The notes below the pieces were generated by a model. The model was given only the letters and a program-made list of their open reading frames with translations. It made no database searches and was not told the origin of the DNA. Position numbers and translations under genes: made by a program. Below, in pieces: positions 17,418-25,273 of a stretch of DNA of 59,684 bases; the first letter of the stretch is position 1; each line of letters opens with the position of its first letter. This DNA comes from a virus: the IMG/VR virus record IMGVR_UViG_3300030451_000571, positions 1 to 59,684 of that record, one strand, 5' to 3'.

Positions 17418-17712
17418 ACTCAATTTCTCCTGTGTGCAACACCTTATAGGCGAAGTCTCTCATATAGTTCGGGTCAACACCTGCATTGGTACAGACCTCT
17501 TCGAAGTCCTGTGCCGTAGTTCCTATTGAAGCAAAGAACCACGCCGTTGCCCTGTCCCTTTCAATGCGTGCTTCTGATGGCTCACCCTTGTATGGTTGCT
17601 TGGTCGCATCGAGTAGTGCCTGAAGTATGACACATAGAAACAGCGTCTGTTCAGGCGATGATGGGTCTGGTCTAAACTCGTCCAGATGAATTGTTATTCT
17701 ACTATTTGACAT
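17380..17712 (-). CDS. Conserved hypothetical protein in the replication operon
   Basis: This is 110 residues from the ATG (MSNSRITIHLDEF), which overlaps the endonuclease I stop by 11 bases. Central sequence SEARIERDRATAWFFASIGT, then TAQDFEEVCTNAGVDPNYMRDFAYKVL, is helical and well formed; the end overlaps the DUF3310 gene. No family was recognised. Position suggests a role in DNA metabolism. Confidence 0.75.
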   Translation of the reverse strand: MSNSRITIHLDEFRPDPSSPEQTLFLCVILQALLDATKQPYKGEPSEARIERDRATAWFFASIGTTAQDFEEVCTNAGVDPNYMRDFAYKVLHTGEIEYVRKRINAILGH

Positions 17713-18100
17713 TTGCTTTGTCAAGCCATTCTTTCGGAATGCCCTCATTTAATTTACAGAACTGGTAGCCATACTTGTTGCACCAGTCTGCATAGGTCAT
17801 CTTGCCGCCCTTGTATAGCTTGCGGTATGGATTATCAAACACAAAGCGTATGTCTATGTCTGGGTATTGGCTCTTGATGAAGAGGTGTTTCTTCCTGTCC
17901 TCTGCCATGAACCTACCCTTTACTTCTAGCACGACACCGTTGGGTAGGAAGAAGTCTGGGGTGTACTTCTTATCCTCACGCCACTCGTATGGTAGCGTGT
18001 CCCTCTCGTACTCGAAGGCTATCTTTAGTTTGTGAAGCTGCTGTGCTGCCTCGTATTCTGAATTGGATTTGTATTCGTGTTTATATTTTTTTCTTTTCAT
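17702..18100 (-). CDS. Endonuclease I, T7 gp3-like Holliday junction resolvase
   Basis: This 132-residue protein has YTPDFFLPNGVVLEVKGRF (about 46-64), the catalytic PD...E-V-K core of phage endonuclease I, after an N-terminal positively charged helix. It ends with WCNKYGYQFCKLNEGIPKEW. It resolves branched DNA before packaging and helps degrade host DNA. Its start overlaps the preceding nuclease by four bases (ATGA). Confidence 0.88.
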   Translation of the reverse strand: MKRKKYKHEYKSNSEYEAAQQLHKLKIAFEYERDTLPYEWREDKKYTPDFFLPNGVVLEVKGRFMAEDRKKHLFIKSQYPDIDIRFVFDNPYRKLYKGGKMTYADWCNKYGYQFCKLNEGIPKEWLDKANVK

Positions 18101-18954
18101 AACTCCAGTTCTTCGACATTCGGTGTCTTGGCTACCTGCGTCAGATACCTCACGCCATTAGAATATTTGAATGCACGAAGACCAGTGCCACCATTGGCAT
18201 CAGCCCAGCATTTTTTCTTGTATGGACAGAACACACAGCCAATCACCAGCTTGCGGTTGCCTGACTCTCCGTCCTTCGTATCGCTGTAGCAACGGGCAGG
18301 CGGCTGCTCACTTGTGACCATGCCCTTCAGGTGACGGACACGAGCAGGAGCATCAATCATCTCAAGCTCATGTACACGGGTCACTGCAAGCTCACCACTG
18401 TTCTTGTCAATGGCAAGGAACGCTGCCTCATTGCGGTTGTTCTTGGTTGCGTATGCACTAATCTGTGCAATGTACCCAAACGGGTCATCGTCTGACAGCT
18501 TGTTCTCTTTGAACTTCTTGAAGCCAAAGGCAGATGCAGACTTGATGTCTGTCAGCACGCCATCAATCACGCAGTCCTGATGTCCAAGCACGCCCTCTAC
18601 CTCTACAGTATCCTGCGCCTCTTCCACTGTATGCCCAGACACTTTGGTCAGGCAAATCAGGAGAGCCTCAAGAACATGACCCATCAGGAACTTAATACGG
18701 GTCTGTCCACTAAGAGGCTCTCCTTCTTCTCCCTGTACTCCGTACCAGATTTGACGGTCTGGCTTTCCGATTTGAGAGAGTCGTAGGTTAGATGCACCTG
18801 TACGCTCTCCCTCACGAAGCACAGTTTCAGCAGCCTCTCGCACCAAGCTGCCGACTTCATCCAGTGCTTCTTGCACTGATGGCTGTGAGACATCGACACC
18901 CTGTTCAAGTGTCGTGTATATATCCTGTACGAGTGTGTCGAGTGTCTTAGTCAT
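18097..18954 (-). CDS. Cas4/RecB-like PD-(D/E)XK exonuclease with likely Fe-S cluster
   Basis: In this 285-residue protein the nuclease core GHQDCVIDGVLTDIKSAS (about 124-141) carries the D...D-x-K dyad, and GYIAQISAYA supplies the motif-IV-like Gln/Tyr helix. The C-terminal cysteines are spaced C-x17-C-x2-C-x5-C (CVFCPYKKKCW near 255-265), like the cluster of Cas4 and AddB-type nucleases. It probably acts as a DNA end-processing exonuclease in recombination-dependent replication. There are no CRISPR genes nearby, so an adaptation role is unlikely. Confidence 0.82.
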   Translation of the reverse strand: MTKTLDTLVQDIYTTLEQGVDVSQPSVQEALDEVGSLVREAAETVLREGERTGASNLRLSQIGKPDRQIWYGVQGEEGEPLSGQTRIKFLMGHVLEALLICLTKVSGHTVEEAQDTVEVEGVLGHQDCVIDGVLTDIKSASAFGFKKFKENKLSDDDPFGYIAQISAYATKNNRNEAAFLAIDKNSGELAVTRVHELEMIDAPARVRHLKGMVTSEQPPARCYSDTKDGESGNRKLVIGCVFCPYKKKCWADANGGTGLRAFKYSNGVRYLTQVAKTPNVEELEL

Positions 18955-18956
18955 GG

Positions 18957-19484
18957 TTATCCTTTCAAGTCTGCGAGAATGTTTTGCGGGGCTGACTCAA
19001 CATACGGGTCATCCTCTACGTTATGCCCCCATCCGTCTTCAACCCAGCTGCGTACAATGTCCATACCTTTTGTATGCACAGCGTAACGCCATGAACGTGC
19101 GCCGAATCCTAGATTGTCTTTGAACACCAGCATATTCATGCCGTTGGTGAACTTGGCTGACCCATCAGGGATTACCTTGACGTTCTCAAGGTTCTGGTCT
19201 TTTGCCCACTTGTTCATTACAAATGAATCGTTCACAGACAGGCAGTAGATTTCGTCAATGCCCTGCTCCTTGAACTCGCCATACATCTTCTCGAAATATG
19301 GCAGCTGATACGTTGAACACGTAGGTGTGAATGCGCCTGGGAGAGCAAACAGAATACATTCCTTGCCCTCGAACAGGTCTTCGGTTGTTACTTCTTGCCA
19401 GCGATACGGGTTATTCCCGCCTATGCTTTCGTCACGCACTCGTGTCTGAAACACTACGCTTGGCAATCGCTTGGGTAAATACAT
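18957..19484 (-). CDS. Peroxiredoxin (Prx5-like)
   Basis: This 175-residue protein has PGAFTPTCST with the peroxidatic Cys56, and SVNDSFVMNKW and IPDGSAKFTNGM further on, as in atypical 2-Cys/Prx5 peroxiredoxins. It reduces hydrogen peroxide or alkyl peroxides using thiols; a phage glutaredoxin is encoded 4.5 kb away. It is an auxiliary host-like gene, probably protecting infection or the reductase from oxidants. Start ATG is preceded by AGGAG. The tRNA gene lies 15 bases upstream. Confidence 0.9.
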   Translation of the reverse strand: MYLPKRLPSVVFQTRVRDESIGGNNPYRWQEVTTEDLFEGKECILFALPGAFTPTCSTYQLPYFEKMYGEFKEQGIDEIYCLSVNDSFVMNKWAKDQNLENVKVIPDGSAKFTNGMNMLVFKDNLGFGARSWRYAVHTKGMDIVRSWVEDGWGHNVEDDPYVESAPQNILADLKG

Positions 19485-19499
19485 TTGCTTCTCCTATTT

Positions 19500-19576
19500 T
19501 GGCGAACACGGCAGGACTTGAACCTGCAACCTGCAGATTAGAAGTCTGCTGCTCTATCCAGTTGAGCTACGTGTCC
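19500..19576 (-). tRNA. tRNA-Arg (anticodon UCU)
   Basis: A full 77-base cloverleaf is present on the minus strand. The acceptor stem is GGACACG/CGTGTTC with one G-U pair, the D arm GCTC...GAGC, the anticodon stem GCAGA/TCTGC with loop CTTCTAA (anticodon TCT), and the T arm GCAGG-TTCAAGT-CCTGC. Discriminator G is followed by an encoded CCA. It reads AGA (and AGG), codons common in the A+T-rich late genes. Its first base overlaps the last stop base of the upstream small membrane protein. Confidence 0.95.
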
Positions 19577-19782
19577 TACTTCTTACGGCGTGTACGCTTA
19601 CGGATGCGTTCTACTTTGTGTGCAATATACTCTTCCTCGTCTGCGAAGAAGTTGTGTAAGCCTTTAAGTAGCCGCAATTGCAGGGCTTTTAGATACTTGC
19701 CACGAGGCATAGCCCATCCTAAAAAGAAGCCAGCTACTGCAAAATAAAACAACACCAGTTGCACTGGTAAATCTGTCATCAT
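19576..19782 (-). CDS. Small single-TM membrane protein
   Basis: This 68-residue protein has an SD (GGAG) seven bases before the ATG. One N-terminal membrane segment (LVLFYFAVAGFFLGWAM) is followed by a strongly basic tail ending KRTRRKK. It should sit in the inner membrane with the tail in the cytoplasm. No family was recognised. The stop abuts the tRNA. Confidence 0.6.
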   Translation of the reverse strand: MMTDLPVQLVLFYFAVAGFFLGWAMPRGKYLKALQLRLLKGLHNFFADEEEYIAHKVERIRKRTRRKK

Positions 19783-19872
19783 GTTAATCTCCTATGTAAG
19801 TGATAGCGTTCCCGCCCTCGCAGCTATCTCCAGCGACCAAATCCAAATGTCGCCCCCGTGCATATCAACTAC

Positions 19873-20340
19873 CTAGAACGGAACTTCGTCATTCAGTTCT
19901 TCATTAGCTGACGGTGCTTCTGTCGCAGTAAAGCCATCTTCGACATCGAAGTCTTCCCCTGCTTTGTACTCAACCAAGTCAACGACTTGAACTTTCTTGA
20001 GCAATGGCGAGACACCTGACTTGCCATTCATTTCCCACGCAAACGGTGTGTACATTACATTCACAATGCTTCCGTTACCGATAAGGCCAGTGAACGGTTG
20101 CTTCTGTGCATCCACAACTGAAGGCGCTTCATTCTGCGTACCATCACGGCGTGCTACACGCTGACGGATGTGAACGAAGTCACCACGCTCGTCATCTTTG
20201 TTCTTAATCGGAACACCATCCGCTTCGAATGCTGCACGATTGTTGTCATCAACAAGAATGTCGATTGCCCACTCAGGTTCATAAGTGGTGTTTGGTTGTT
20301 GTACTGATGCCCAATAGGCTTTACCTTTTACTACGGTCAT
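19873..20340 (-). CDS. Single-stranded DNA-binding protein-like (gp2.5-type)
   Basis: This 155-residue protein has beta-rich sequence with aromatics (GKAYWASVQQPNTTYEPEWA, RGDFVHIRQRVARRDG, IVNVMYTPFAWEMNG) and an acidic C-terminus ending NDEVPF. That recalls the DDDIPF tip that SSBs use to contact partner proteins. Similar proteins lie next to DNA polymerase in T7-like phages. It is the first gene downstream of the polymerase and has its own promoter-like region at 20399-20427. Confidence 0.75.
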   Translation of the reverse strand: MTVVKGKAYWASVQQPNTTYEPEWAIDILVDDNNRAAFEADGVPIKNKDDERGDFVHIRQRVARRDGTQNEAPSVVDAQKQPFTGLIGNGSIVNVMYTPFAWEMNGKSGVSPLLKKVQVVDLVEYKAGEDFDVEDGFTATEAPSANEELNDEVPF

Positions 20341-20369
20341 TTCGTTTTACCTTTCGTTTTGGTTGTCAT

Positions 20370-20392
20370 GTCGTGGCGGTATTGCCAACGAC
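20370..20392 (-). promoter_or_regulatory. Hairpin in the SSB gene leader
   Basis: GTCGTTGGC and GCCACGAC can form an eight-pair stem with one bulge around a short loop, between the candidate promoter and the SSB-like start. Its role is unknown. Confidence 0.35.
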
Positions 20393-20398
20393 CACTAT

Positions 20399-20427
20399 AT
20401 AGTGCCACATCTGGAATCAAATGTCAA
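20399..20427 (-). promoter_or_regulatory. Candidate early/middle promoter before the SSB-like gene
   Basis: The minus strand reads AAAAAAAGTGTTGACATTTG: a perfect -35 TTGACA (20422-20427) behind an A-tract. At 17 bases the -10 is weak (CACTAT); TATA-like sequence lies 1-3 bases further on. The A-tract plus TTGACA is shared with the sites at 24556-24584 and 32092-32120. Confidence 0.5.
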
Positions 20428-20437
20428 CACTTTTTTT

Positions 20438-22105
20438 CTAGTGGGTTTCTGCCCACGTATTCCCGACCTTGTATTCACTGTCGAGAGGACAACGAACCTT
20501 GAGCGATTGCTCTGTCAGTTTCATTGCCAGCTTTGTAACCTCGCCAAGTTCTTCAGCGTGGTCTTTGCGAACCTCGAACTGGTACTCATCGTGAATACTC
20601 GCAACGAGTTTGAAGTCAAGGTTACGCTTGGTTGCCTGTATGATAATGTGCTTGAGCCATTCCTTACAGACGATTGCACCTGCCCCCTGGAGTAGGGAGT
20701 TGAGTGCTGCATGTGCAGAGCGTATCTGCAACACACGCCCATCAATGCCTAGCACATAGCCACGTGATGCAAGCTTGTCTACCTTGCTGCGTAGCGCCTT
20801 GAGTGCAGGCATGTTGGATAAAAACTTATCAATTAATTTCTTACCATCTTTAGCTGTACCATCTACAATCTTACCAATCTTAGCCGCACCTGCACCATAC
20901 AGGAAGGCATAGATGAATGTCTTGGCGTTGTCTCGTGTTGGTAATCCTGCTGCGTTCTGGTTTGCGGTATGCACATCACCATCGACAACCTCACGTGTGA
21001 AGTCTCTATCGTTCATGTAATGTGCCAGCATACGAAGCTCTAGTCCTGACGCATCGCAACCCAGAAGTACACTATTGCCAATGCTATCAGCGTGGGTTCT
21101 AGTAGTCCAGACATCTCTACATTCCTTTCCATATGGTGAATAGACAGCAGGTATCTGCGCCATGTTGGGCGAGGTGTGTGTCATACGACCAGTGATTGTA
21201 CCCAGCGTCCACACTTTACCATGTACACGCCCGTCATCACCGACTGCTTCTATCCAAGATTTAATTTGTGAGACACGTTTCTCCAAGAGAAGAAAGCGTG
21301 CGACCATTTGTGCCTCTGGTATGTCAACCTTTGACAGCACATCCTCTGATACAATGGCCTGACCTTTTTCTGTGTAGGCATGAGGCTTCCAGCCCAACTC
21401 CGACAGGCGTTCTGCAATCTGCTTGCGTGATGCAGGGTTGAACACAGTCACCTTGTCTTTCAATCGCTTGCCAGTCTTTTCGGATATACGAACCTCAACA
21501 ATCGGCGGGAACTTATGCTGTAGTTGTTCCTTTATTTGTGACGCTTCGTCCGACAGCCTAGCCATCAGCTGCATAGCAGCAGGCACATTGAGTGCGAAGC
21601 CGTTACGCTCTTGCTGGTCTACAATTGCACGCACCTGATGCTCAAGTCGTATGCTGCGTGGTGAGAACCGCTTCATCTCTGGCACGAGGATGTTATACAC
21701 ACGCTCTGTAATCTCTACGTCACGTATGCAATACTTCAACATCTCGTCTGAATACTCTGACCAATCGTCAAACTCTATCTTGTTATACCCCAGAGACTTA
21801 CCCCATGCTTCAAGCGAGTGACCGCCTTCACGCACAGGGTTAGCCATCTGTGACAGGATAAGCGTATCACGTATCTTGTCTAGAGGTATGTTGATATTGA
21901 GTAGACGCTTCAGAACAGGAGCATCAAAAGACACGCCATTGTGAAACACCAGAATATCAGCAGACTCCAAGAGTTGCTTACAATTCTCCAGAGTGTTAGG
22001 CGTAAATGTGTAGGTTCTTTTTTCATCTAAGTCTCGTGCTACTACGCAGTAGATTTCTTTGGCATCAAGGCCATCTGTTTCAATGTCTACTGCTAATCTC
22101 TTCAT
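20438..22105 (-). CDS. polA: DNA polymerase, family A (T7-type) with 3'-5' exonuclease
   Basis: This protein has 555 residues. The exonuclease domain is at the N-terminus (AVDIETDGL with Asp7/Glu9; FHNGVSFDAPVL; YCIRDVEITERVY). The polymerase domain carries motif A GCDASGLELRMLAHYM, motif B RDNAKTFIYAFLYGAG and motif C VASIHDEYQFEV. The residue equivalent to E. coli Pol I position 762 is Tyr (last Tyr of RDNAKTFIY), as in T7, a state linked in the literature to virulent phages. At 555 residues it is shorter than T7 gp5 (704). It works with the primase-helicase and SSB-like protein nearby. Confidence 0.95.
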   Translation of the reverse strand: MKRLAVDIETDGLDAKEIYCVVARDLDEKRTYTFTPNTLENCKQLLESADILVFHNGVSFDAPVLKRLLNINIPLDKIRDTLILSQMANPVREGGHSLEAWGKSLGYNKIEFDDWSEYSDEMLKYCIRDVEITERVYNILVPEMKRFSPRSIRLEHQVRAIVDQQERNGFALNVPAAMQLMARLSDEASQIKEQLQHKFPPIVEVRISEKTGKRLKDKVTVFNPASRKQIAERLSELGWKPHAYTEKGQAIVSEDVLSKVDIPEAQMVARFLLLEKRVSQIKSWIEAVGDDGRVHGKVWTLGTITGRMTHTSPNMAQIPAVYSPYGKECRDVWTTRTHADSIGNSVLLGCDASGLELRMLAHYMNDRDFTREVVDGDVHTANQNAAGLPTRDNAKTFIYAFLYGAGAAKIGKIVDGTAKDGKKLIDKFLSNMPALKALRSKVDKLASRGYVLGIDGRVLQIRSAHAALNSLLQGAGAIVCKEWLKHIIIQATKRNLDFKLVASIHDEYQFEVRKDHAEELGEVTKLAMKLTEQSLKVRCPLDSEYKVGNTWAETH

Positions 22106-22566
22106 AGTTCAATCAACTCTGCTTTCTCGTATGGTATGTGGAAGAAGTGTTCACCCTTCACAATGTTACGTCCCTGTGCCTCACGCACCTCTGACTCTGC
22201 AACTACGTTGTCCTTGATACGCCATGCTGCCTTGCGGTCAGAGCGTAGGATGTAGAAGTTGAAGAAGCCATCTGCATCGGCCACCTTGTTAATCAGCTTG
22301 TGCTTGCGATACGGAATGCGTATCTCTTTCCAGCTGGGATTCCAGTCACCCTTCCACCCATACTTGATTTCCACTTCGCTGAAGTATGTATTATCGCCTT
22401 TCTTTGACTTAATGTCAACAGAAAAATCTTCTTTGCTGTCAAGAATCTCGTGACCATTACGCTGTAGGTAATCCATCACGATGTCCTTCGCTGGTGCGTC
22501 AGATGTCTCGTAACGCTGGCGGCTGAACGGGATGTTCACTGCGCCGTGTATCGGTTTGAGTTTCAT
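22102..22566 (-). CDS. Putative PD-(D/E)XK nuclease between polymerase and helicase
   Basis: This 154-residue protein overlaps both neighbours by four bases (ATGA type). Residues about 30-75 read MDYLQRNGHEILDSKEDFSVDI and then FSEVEIKYGW: a helix, an Asp, and an E-x-K dyad, the pattern of restriction-endonuclease-fold nucleases. No family name was recognised. A replication-linked nuclease is plausible. Confidence 0.6.
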   Translation of the reverse strand: MKLKPIHGAVNIPFSRQRYETSDAPAKDIVMDYLQRNGHEILDSKEDFSVDIKSKKGDNTYFSEVEIKYGWKGDWNPSWKEIRIPYRKHKLINKVADADGFFNFYILRSDRKAAWRIKDNVVAESEVREAQGRNIVKGEHFFHIPYEKAELIEL

Positions 22567-24203
22567 AGGTAGTCTCCTGCTTCTACTGTGTCAAAGTCTT
22601 CGGCGTTAGGGTCATCAATCTCCTGCATACGACCAGTCTCACGGTCATACAACAGGTAGGTAGCGATGCCTGTCTCACCTGCATAGCGATTCTTGAGGAC
22701 ACGGATGGTCGTGGTGTTCGCAACCACAGGGTCGGATGCCTGCTGGTCACGCTCCATTGCAATCACTGCGTCACTGATTTGTGCGATGCTGTGTGAGCCA
22801 CGTAGCATGGACAGACTAATCTGCACACCCTGCTCCTGTCCCTTGTCACCTGATGCACGGCGCAAGTGTGACACCAGAAGCATACAGCACTGTGTCTCCT
22901 CGACCAGTGAGCGTAGCTGCGTCATCATCTTGTCAATGTTGCGGCGCTCGTCCTCACCTTCCAAGCCCGATACAAGTATCGAGAGGTGGTCGATGATGAT
23001 GTAGCGACAGTCAAGTGCCTTGACCATGTAGCGTACACGTGCCAGGATTTCGTCTGTCTGTATCGAACCGAAGTGGTCGAAGGCAAACACACGGCCTGTG
23101 CCTACGGTGGCTTGCTCGTATTGTGTAAGCTGTTCCTGCGGAACTTGCTCACGAATCTCCTTGATGTAGAGTCGCTTGTTTGCCTCGACAGACATCAGAT
23201 GGAAGATGGTCTGCTTGACGTTCTCCTCAAGGCTGATGATGCCGATGTTGCTGTCGGTGTTGTTGAGCAGGTGATGCTCAAGCTCACGCATGATGCTGGA
23301 CTTACCTGCGCCAGTGCCTGCTGTGAACGTGATAAGCTCACCTGTTCGCATACCGTATAGCAACTCGTTCATGCCCTTGTATGGGTAATCAACGGACTGC
23401 CTGTCTTCGTCATCATACAATCCCTCGAAGTCCTTGAGGTTCACGATACCTGCAGGCGTGTAAGGTGCTGCGTCCCACCACCGCTTGATAAACTCTTCGG
23501 TCTTGCCGTGCTTGAGATACTCGTTGGCATCCTTTGCCTTCAGCTTGACGATGCGGCACTTGTTAGGCTCGAAGATGGACGCAACCTTTGCGGCTGCTGC
23601 GTTGCCATGCTCGTCATTGTCGAAGCACACAACGATGTTGTCGAACTTGTTGAGCCACTCGAACTGTGCCTTCACATCCTTGACCGCAGACTGTGCGCCG
23701 TTACGGACGGACACGACAGGCCACTTGCAACCCATCATCTGATAGGCAGACACGGCATCCAACTCACCTTCGGTGATTGTGATATACTTGCCGCCATCAC
23801 GAAACTGGTTCTGTCCAAACAGCCCTGCCTGTGGCAGTCGGCCTTCGGCGTGGAAGTCTTTGGTCTTGACATGACGAACCTTGTTCGCCACGTGCTGCCC
23901 ATTCACATCATAGTATGGGTATATCTGCTTGTCACCTGCGACAGTGATGCCGTATGCCTTCGCTGCTTCGAGCGAGATGCCACGGTCTTCGATGGCAGAG
24001 AACTGCCCCTGACTCAATGGTGTATTCATTGTATGAACCTTTCGTTCTGTGACGCTGACAATTTTGTCAGAGCCTTCTGCTGCCGTGTATGTCTCACACA
24101 CAAAGCAATAGCGTGACCCATTGTCATATAGCACATTGCCATCGGACGAGCCACACTTGCCGCATTCACCACGGCTGACTACATTTGCTCTTTCAGTGTT
24201 CAT
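22563..24203 (-). CDS. Primase-helicase, T7 gp4-like
   Basis: This protein has 546 residues. The N-terminal zinc-binding module has CGKCGSSDG and YCFVCETY. A TOPRIM primase core follows (ITEGELDAVSAYQM; VVCFDNDEHG). The C-terminal DnaB/RecA-type helicase has Walker A TFTAGTGAGKSSIMRE, Walker B YIIIDHLSIL, and VSHLRR and LRGSHSIAQISDAVIAMERD near the end. It unwinds DNA and primes lagging-strand synthesis for the family A polymerase. Gene order helicase-nuclease-polymerase is tightly coupled. Confidence 0.95.
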   Translation of the reverse strand: MNTERANVVSRGECGKCGSSDGNVLYDNGSRYCFVCETYTAAEGSDKIVSVTERKVHTMNTPLSQGQFSAIEDRGISLEAAKAYGITVAGDKQIYPYYDVNGQHVANKVRHVKTKDFHAEGRLPQAGLFGQNQFRDGGKYITITEGELDAVSAYQMMGCKWPVVSVRNGAQSAVKDVKAQFEWLNKFDNIVVCFDNDEHGNAAAAKVASIFEPNKCRIVKLKAKDANEYLKHGKTEEFIKRWWDAAPYTPAGIVNLKDFEGLYDDEDRQSVDYPYKGMNELLYGMRTGELITFTAGTGAGKSSIMRELEHHLLNNTDSNIGIISLEENVKQTIFHLMSVEANKRLYIKEIREQVPQEQLTQYEQATVGTGRVFAFDHFGSIQTDEILARVRYMVKALDCRYIIIDHLSILVSGLEGEDERRNIDKMMTQLRSLVEETQCCMLLVSHLRRASGDKGQEQGVQISLSMLRGSHSIAQISDAVIAMERDQQASDPVVANTTTIRVLKNRYAGETGIATYLLYDRETGRMQEIDDPNAEDFDTVEAGDYL

Positions 24204-24401
24204 CTATTTGCCTTCCTCTACGTAGTAGATACCAAACTCTTTGCCCTTGTCATACAAGTATAACTTGTCGTTAACCAGTTCTGTGGTCAAGCCCATACCT
24301 GTTGCAAGTAATTCACGATGGCGAAAGAACTCTTCTTTGTCTTTCACATTTTCCATGAAGGCTGCACCGCAGCCCTCTGTCTTATACATCATCCGATACA
24401 T
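24204..24401 (-). CDS. Small protein, unknown function
   Basis: This 65-residue protein starts MYRMMYKTEGCGAAFMENV and has a mixed charged sequence with YLYDKGKEFGIYYVEE. It ends directly before the primase-helicase and overlaps the gene upstream by 20 bases. No family was recognised. Confidence 0.6.
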   Translation of the reverse strand: MYRMMYKTEGCGAAFMENVKDKEEFFRHRELLATGMGLTTELVNDKLYLYDKGKEFGIYYVEEGK

Positions 24402-24522
24402 TCTGAACCTCTCTCATTGCTTCGGCCATTGTAAGTTTGCGGCTGCTGTTGTTCTGAAACCTGATAGCCTTGCGCCGCACTGCTTTCAGTTCTTGCTTGG
24501 GTGTTCGCTTTGGTTTTTTCAT
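24382..24522 (-). CDS. Small basic protein, unknown function
   Basis: This 46-residue protein (MKKPKRTPKQELKAVRRKAI...) has a very basic N-terminal half and a helical C-terminus (MAEAMREVQN). Its ATG overlaps the stop of the preceding small gene (ATGA), the usual coupling in this arm. No family was recognised. Confidence 0.55.
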   Translation of the reverse strand: MKKPKRTPKQELKAVRRKAIRFQNNSSRKLTMAEAMREVQNVSDDV

Positions 24523-24677
24523 TCCTCGTCCTTCCGTGTCAATTCCATTGGGTGAAATCTACTCCATGCTCTCGCAAATGTCAAGCGCTTTTTTTCATGC
24601 CACTCTGGTGTCTGCCGTTTCTCTTGCTTACGGCGGCGAACCAAGTTGCGGTGACGCTTCAGTTGTTTCTCATTCAT
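24519..24677 (-). CDS. Small basic protein, unknown function
   Basis: This 52-residue protein (MNEKQLKRHRNLVRRRKQEK...) is rich in Arg/Lys with one Trp-containing helix, RLTFARAWSRFHPMEL. It is joined by ATGA overlaps at both ends. A promoter-like TTGACA-N17-TAGATT lies inside it. It may be nucleic-acid binding, judged only from charge. Confidence 0.5.
   Translation of the reverse strand: MNEKQLKRHRNLVRRRKQEKRQTPEWHEKKRLTFARAWSRFHPMELTRKDEE
24556..24584 (-). promoter_or_regulatory. Candidate promoter for the helicase-polymerase genes
   Basis: On the minus strand an A-tract (AAAAAAAGCGC) precedes TTGACA (24579-24584), a 17-base spacer and TAGATT (24556-24561). It shares A-tract-TTGACATTTG with the site before the SSB-like gene. 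Confidence 0.55.
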
Positions 24678-24877
24678 AACGCTTCTCCCTTGTGTAGGTA
24701 GGCCAGGGTAAGGTAGGTGTCATCCTCTGCCTTCCACGGCTGGTGTCCATAGGTGTAGCCCATACCCATCTTGCGTTGGATACGCTCAAGCCAGTCATAG
24801 GCATCGCCTTCGTCATGGAAGAGCCGACCATGAAAGTCCTGCATCTTCTTCAGTTTACGTATCGGCACTGCCTTCAC
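24674..24877 (-). CDS. Small protein, unknown function
   Basis: This 67-residue protein has MQDFHGRLFHDEGDAYDWLERIQRKMGMGYTYG near its centre. It is coupled by ATGA overlaps to both neighbours. No family was recognised. Confidence 0.6.
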   Translation of the reverse strand: MKAVPIRKLKKMQDFHGRLFHDEGDAYDWLERIQRKMGMGYTYGHQPWKAEDDTYLTLAYLHKGEAL

Positions 24878-25065
24878 TGGTCAAACTCCATGTCGGCTGC
24901 GTCCATTGCGAAGTCCACGCTGTCTGAGTATATCTCAGTGGCTTCCTCTCGTGCCAATCGCTTGGCTTCTTTCTGGCTGTAGCCTTCTTCAATGTATTGG
25001 TGATACAACTCTCGAAAGAGTTGCTTGCGGTCTTTTTCCCATAGGTTGTTAGTGTAATGTGACAT
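24874..25065 (-). CDS. Small helical protein, unknown function
   Basis: This 63-residue protein is highly charged, with helix LYHQYIEEGYSQKEAKRLAREEATEIY and acidic end MDAADMEFDQ. It overlaps the next gene by four bases and the previous by 17. No family was recognised. Confidence 0.6.
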   Translation of the reverse strand: MSHYTNNLWEKDRKQLFRELYHQYIEEGYSQKEAKRLAREEATEIYSDSVDFAMDAADMEFDQ

Positions 25066-25273
25066 CGCTAAAAGTTTTCTCCATCATTGCTATCTCTACT
25101 TCCTCTTCGGGAAGCGTTCCATTTAATATAAAGGCAATCTCTTCCTGTGTCAAGTCAGGGAAGGCACGGTCAATCGACCACCCGTCCTGCCATCTGCGTA
25201 TCTGTGCATAGGTCAGGGGTAAGTCCATCTCGTGCATGTTGCCAGAGTATATTGAGCGTCTAATTAGTTTCAT
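25049..25273 (-). CDS. Small conserved phage protein
   Basis: This 74-residue protein starts with SIYSGNMHEMDLPLTYAQIRRWQDGWSIDRAFPDLTQEEIAFILNG, a pattern I know from short phage proteins of the form YSG-h-MD-P-T-Q---W--G--IQ-AFP-L---ER-F--.G. Function is unknown. It is coupled to both neighbours. Confidence 0.7.
   Translation of the reverse strand: MKLIRRSIYSGNMHEMDLPLTYAQIRRWQDGWSIDRAFPDLTQEEIAFILNGTLPEEEVEIAMMEKTFSDVTLH

Noticed and set aside
18097-18954. Cas4-like nuclease as a sign of a CRISPR system
   Set aside because: No Cas1, Cas2 or repeat-spacer array is present anywhere; such nucleases are common in phage replication modules.
19783-19872. 23-codon frame (MHGGDIWIWSLEIAARAGTL...) and a GATAGC/GCTATC inverted repeat between the small membrane gene and the SSB-like gene
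   Set aside because: Very short, no clear SD, and no U-run after the repeat; not enough to call a gene or terminator.
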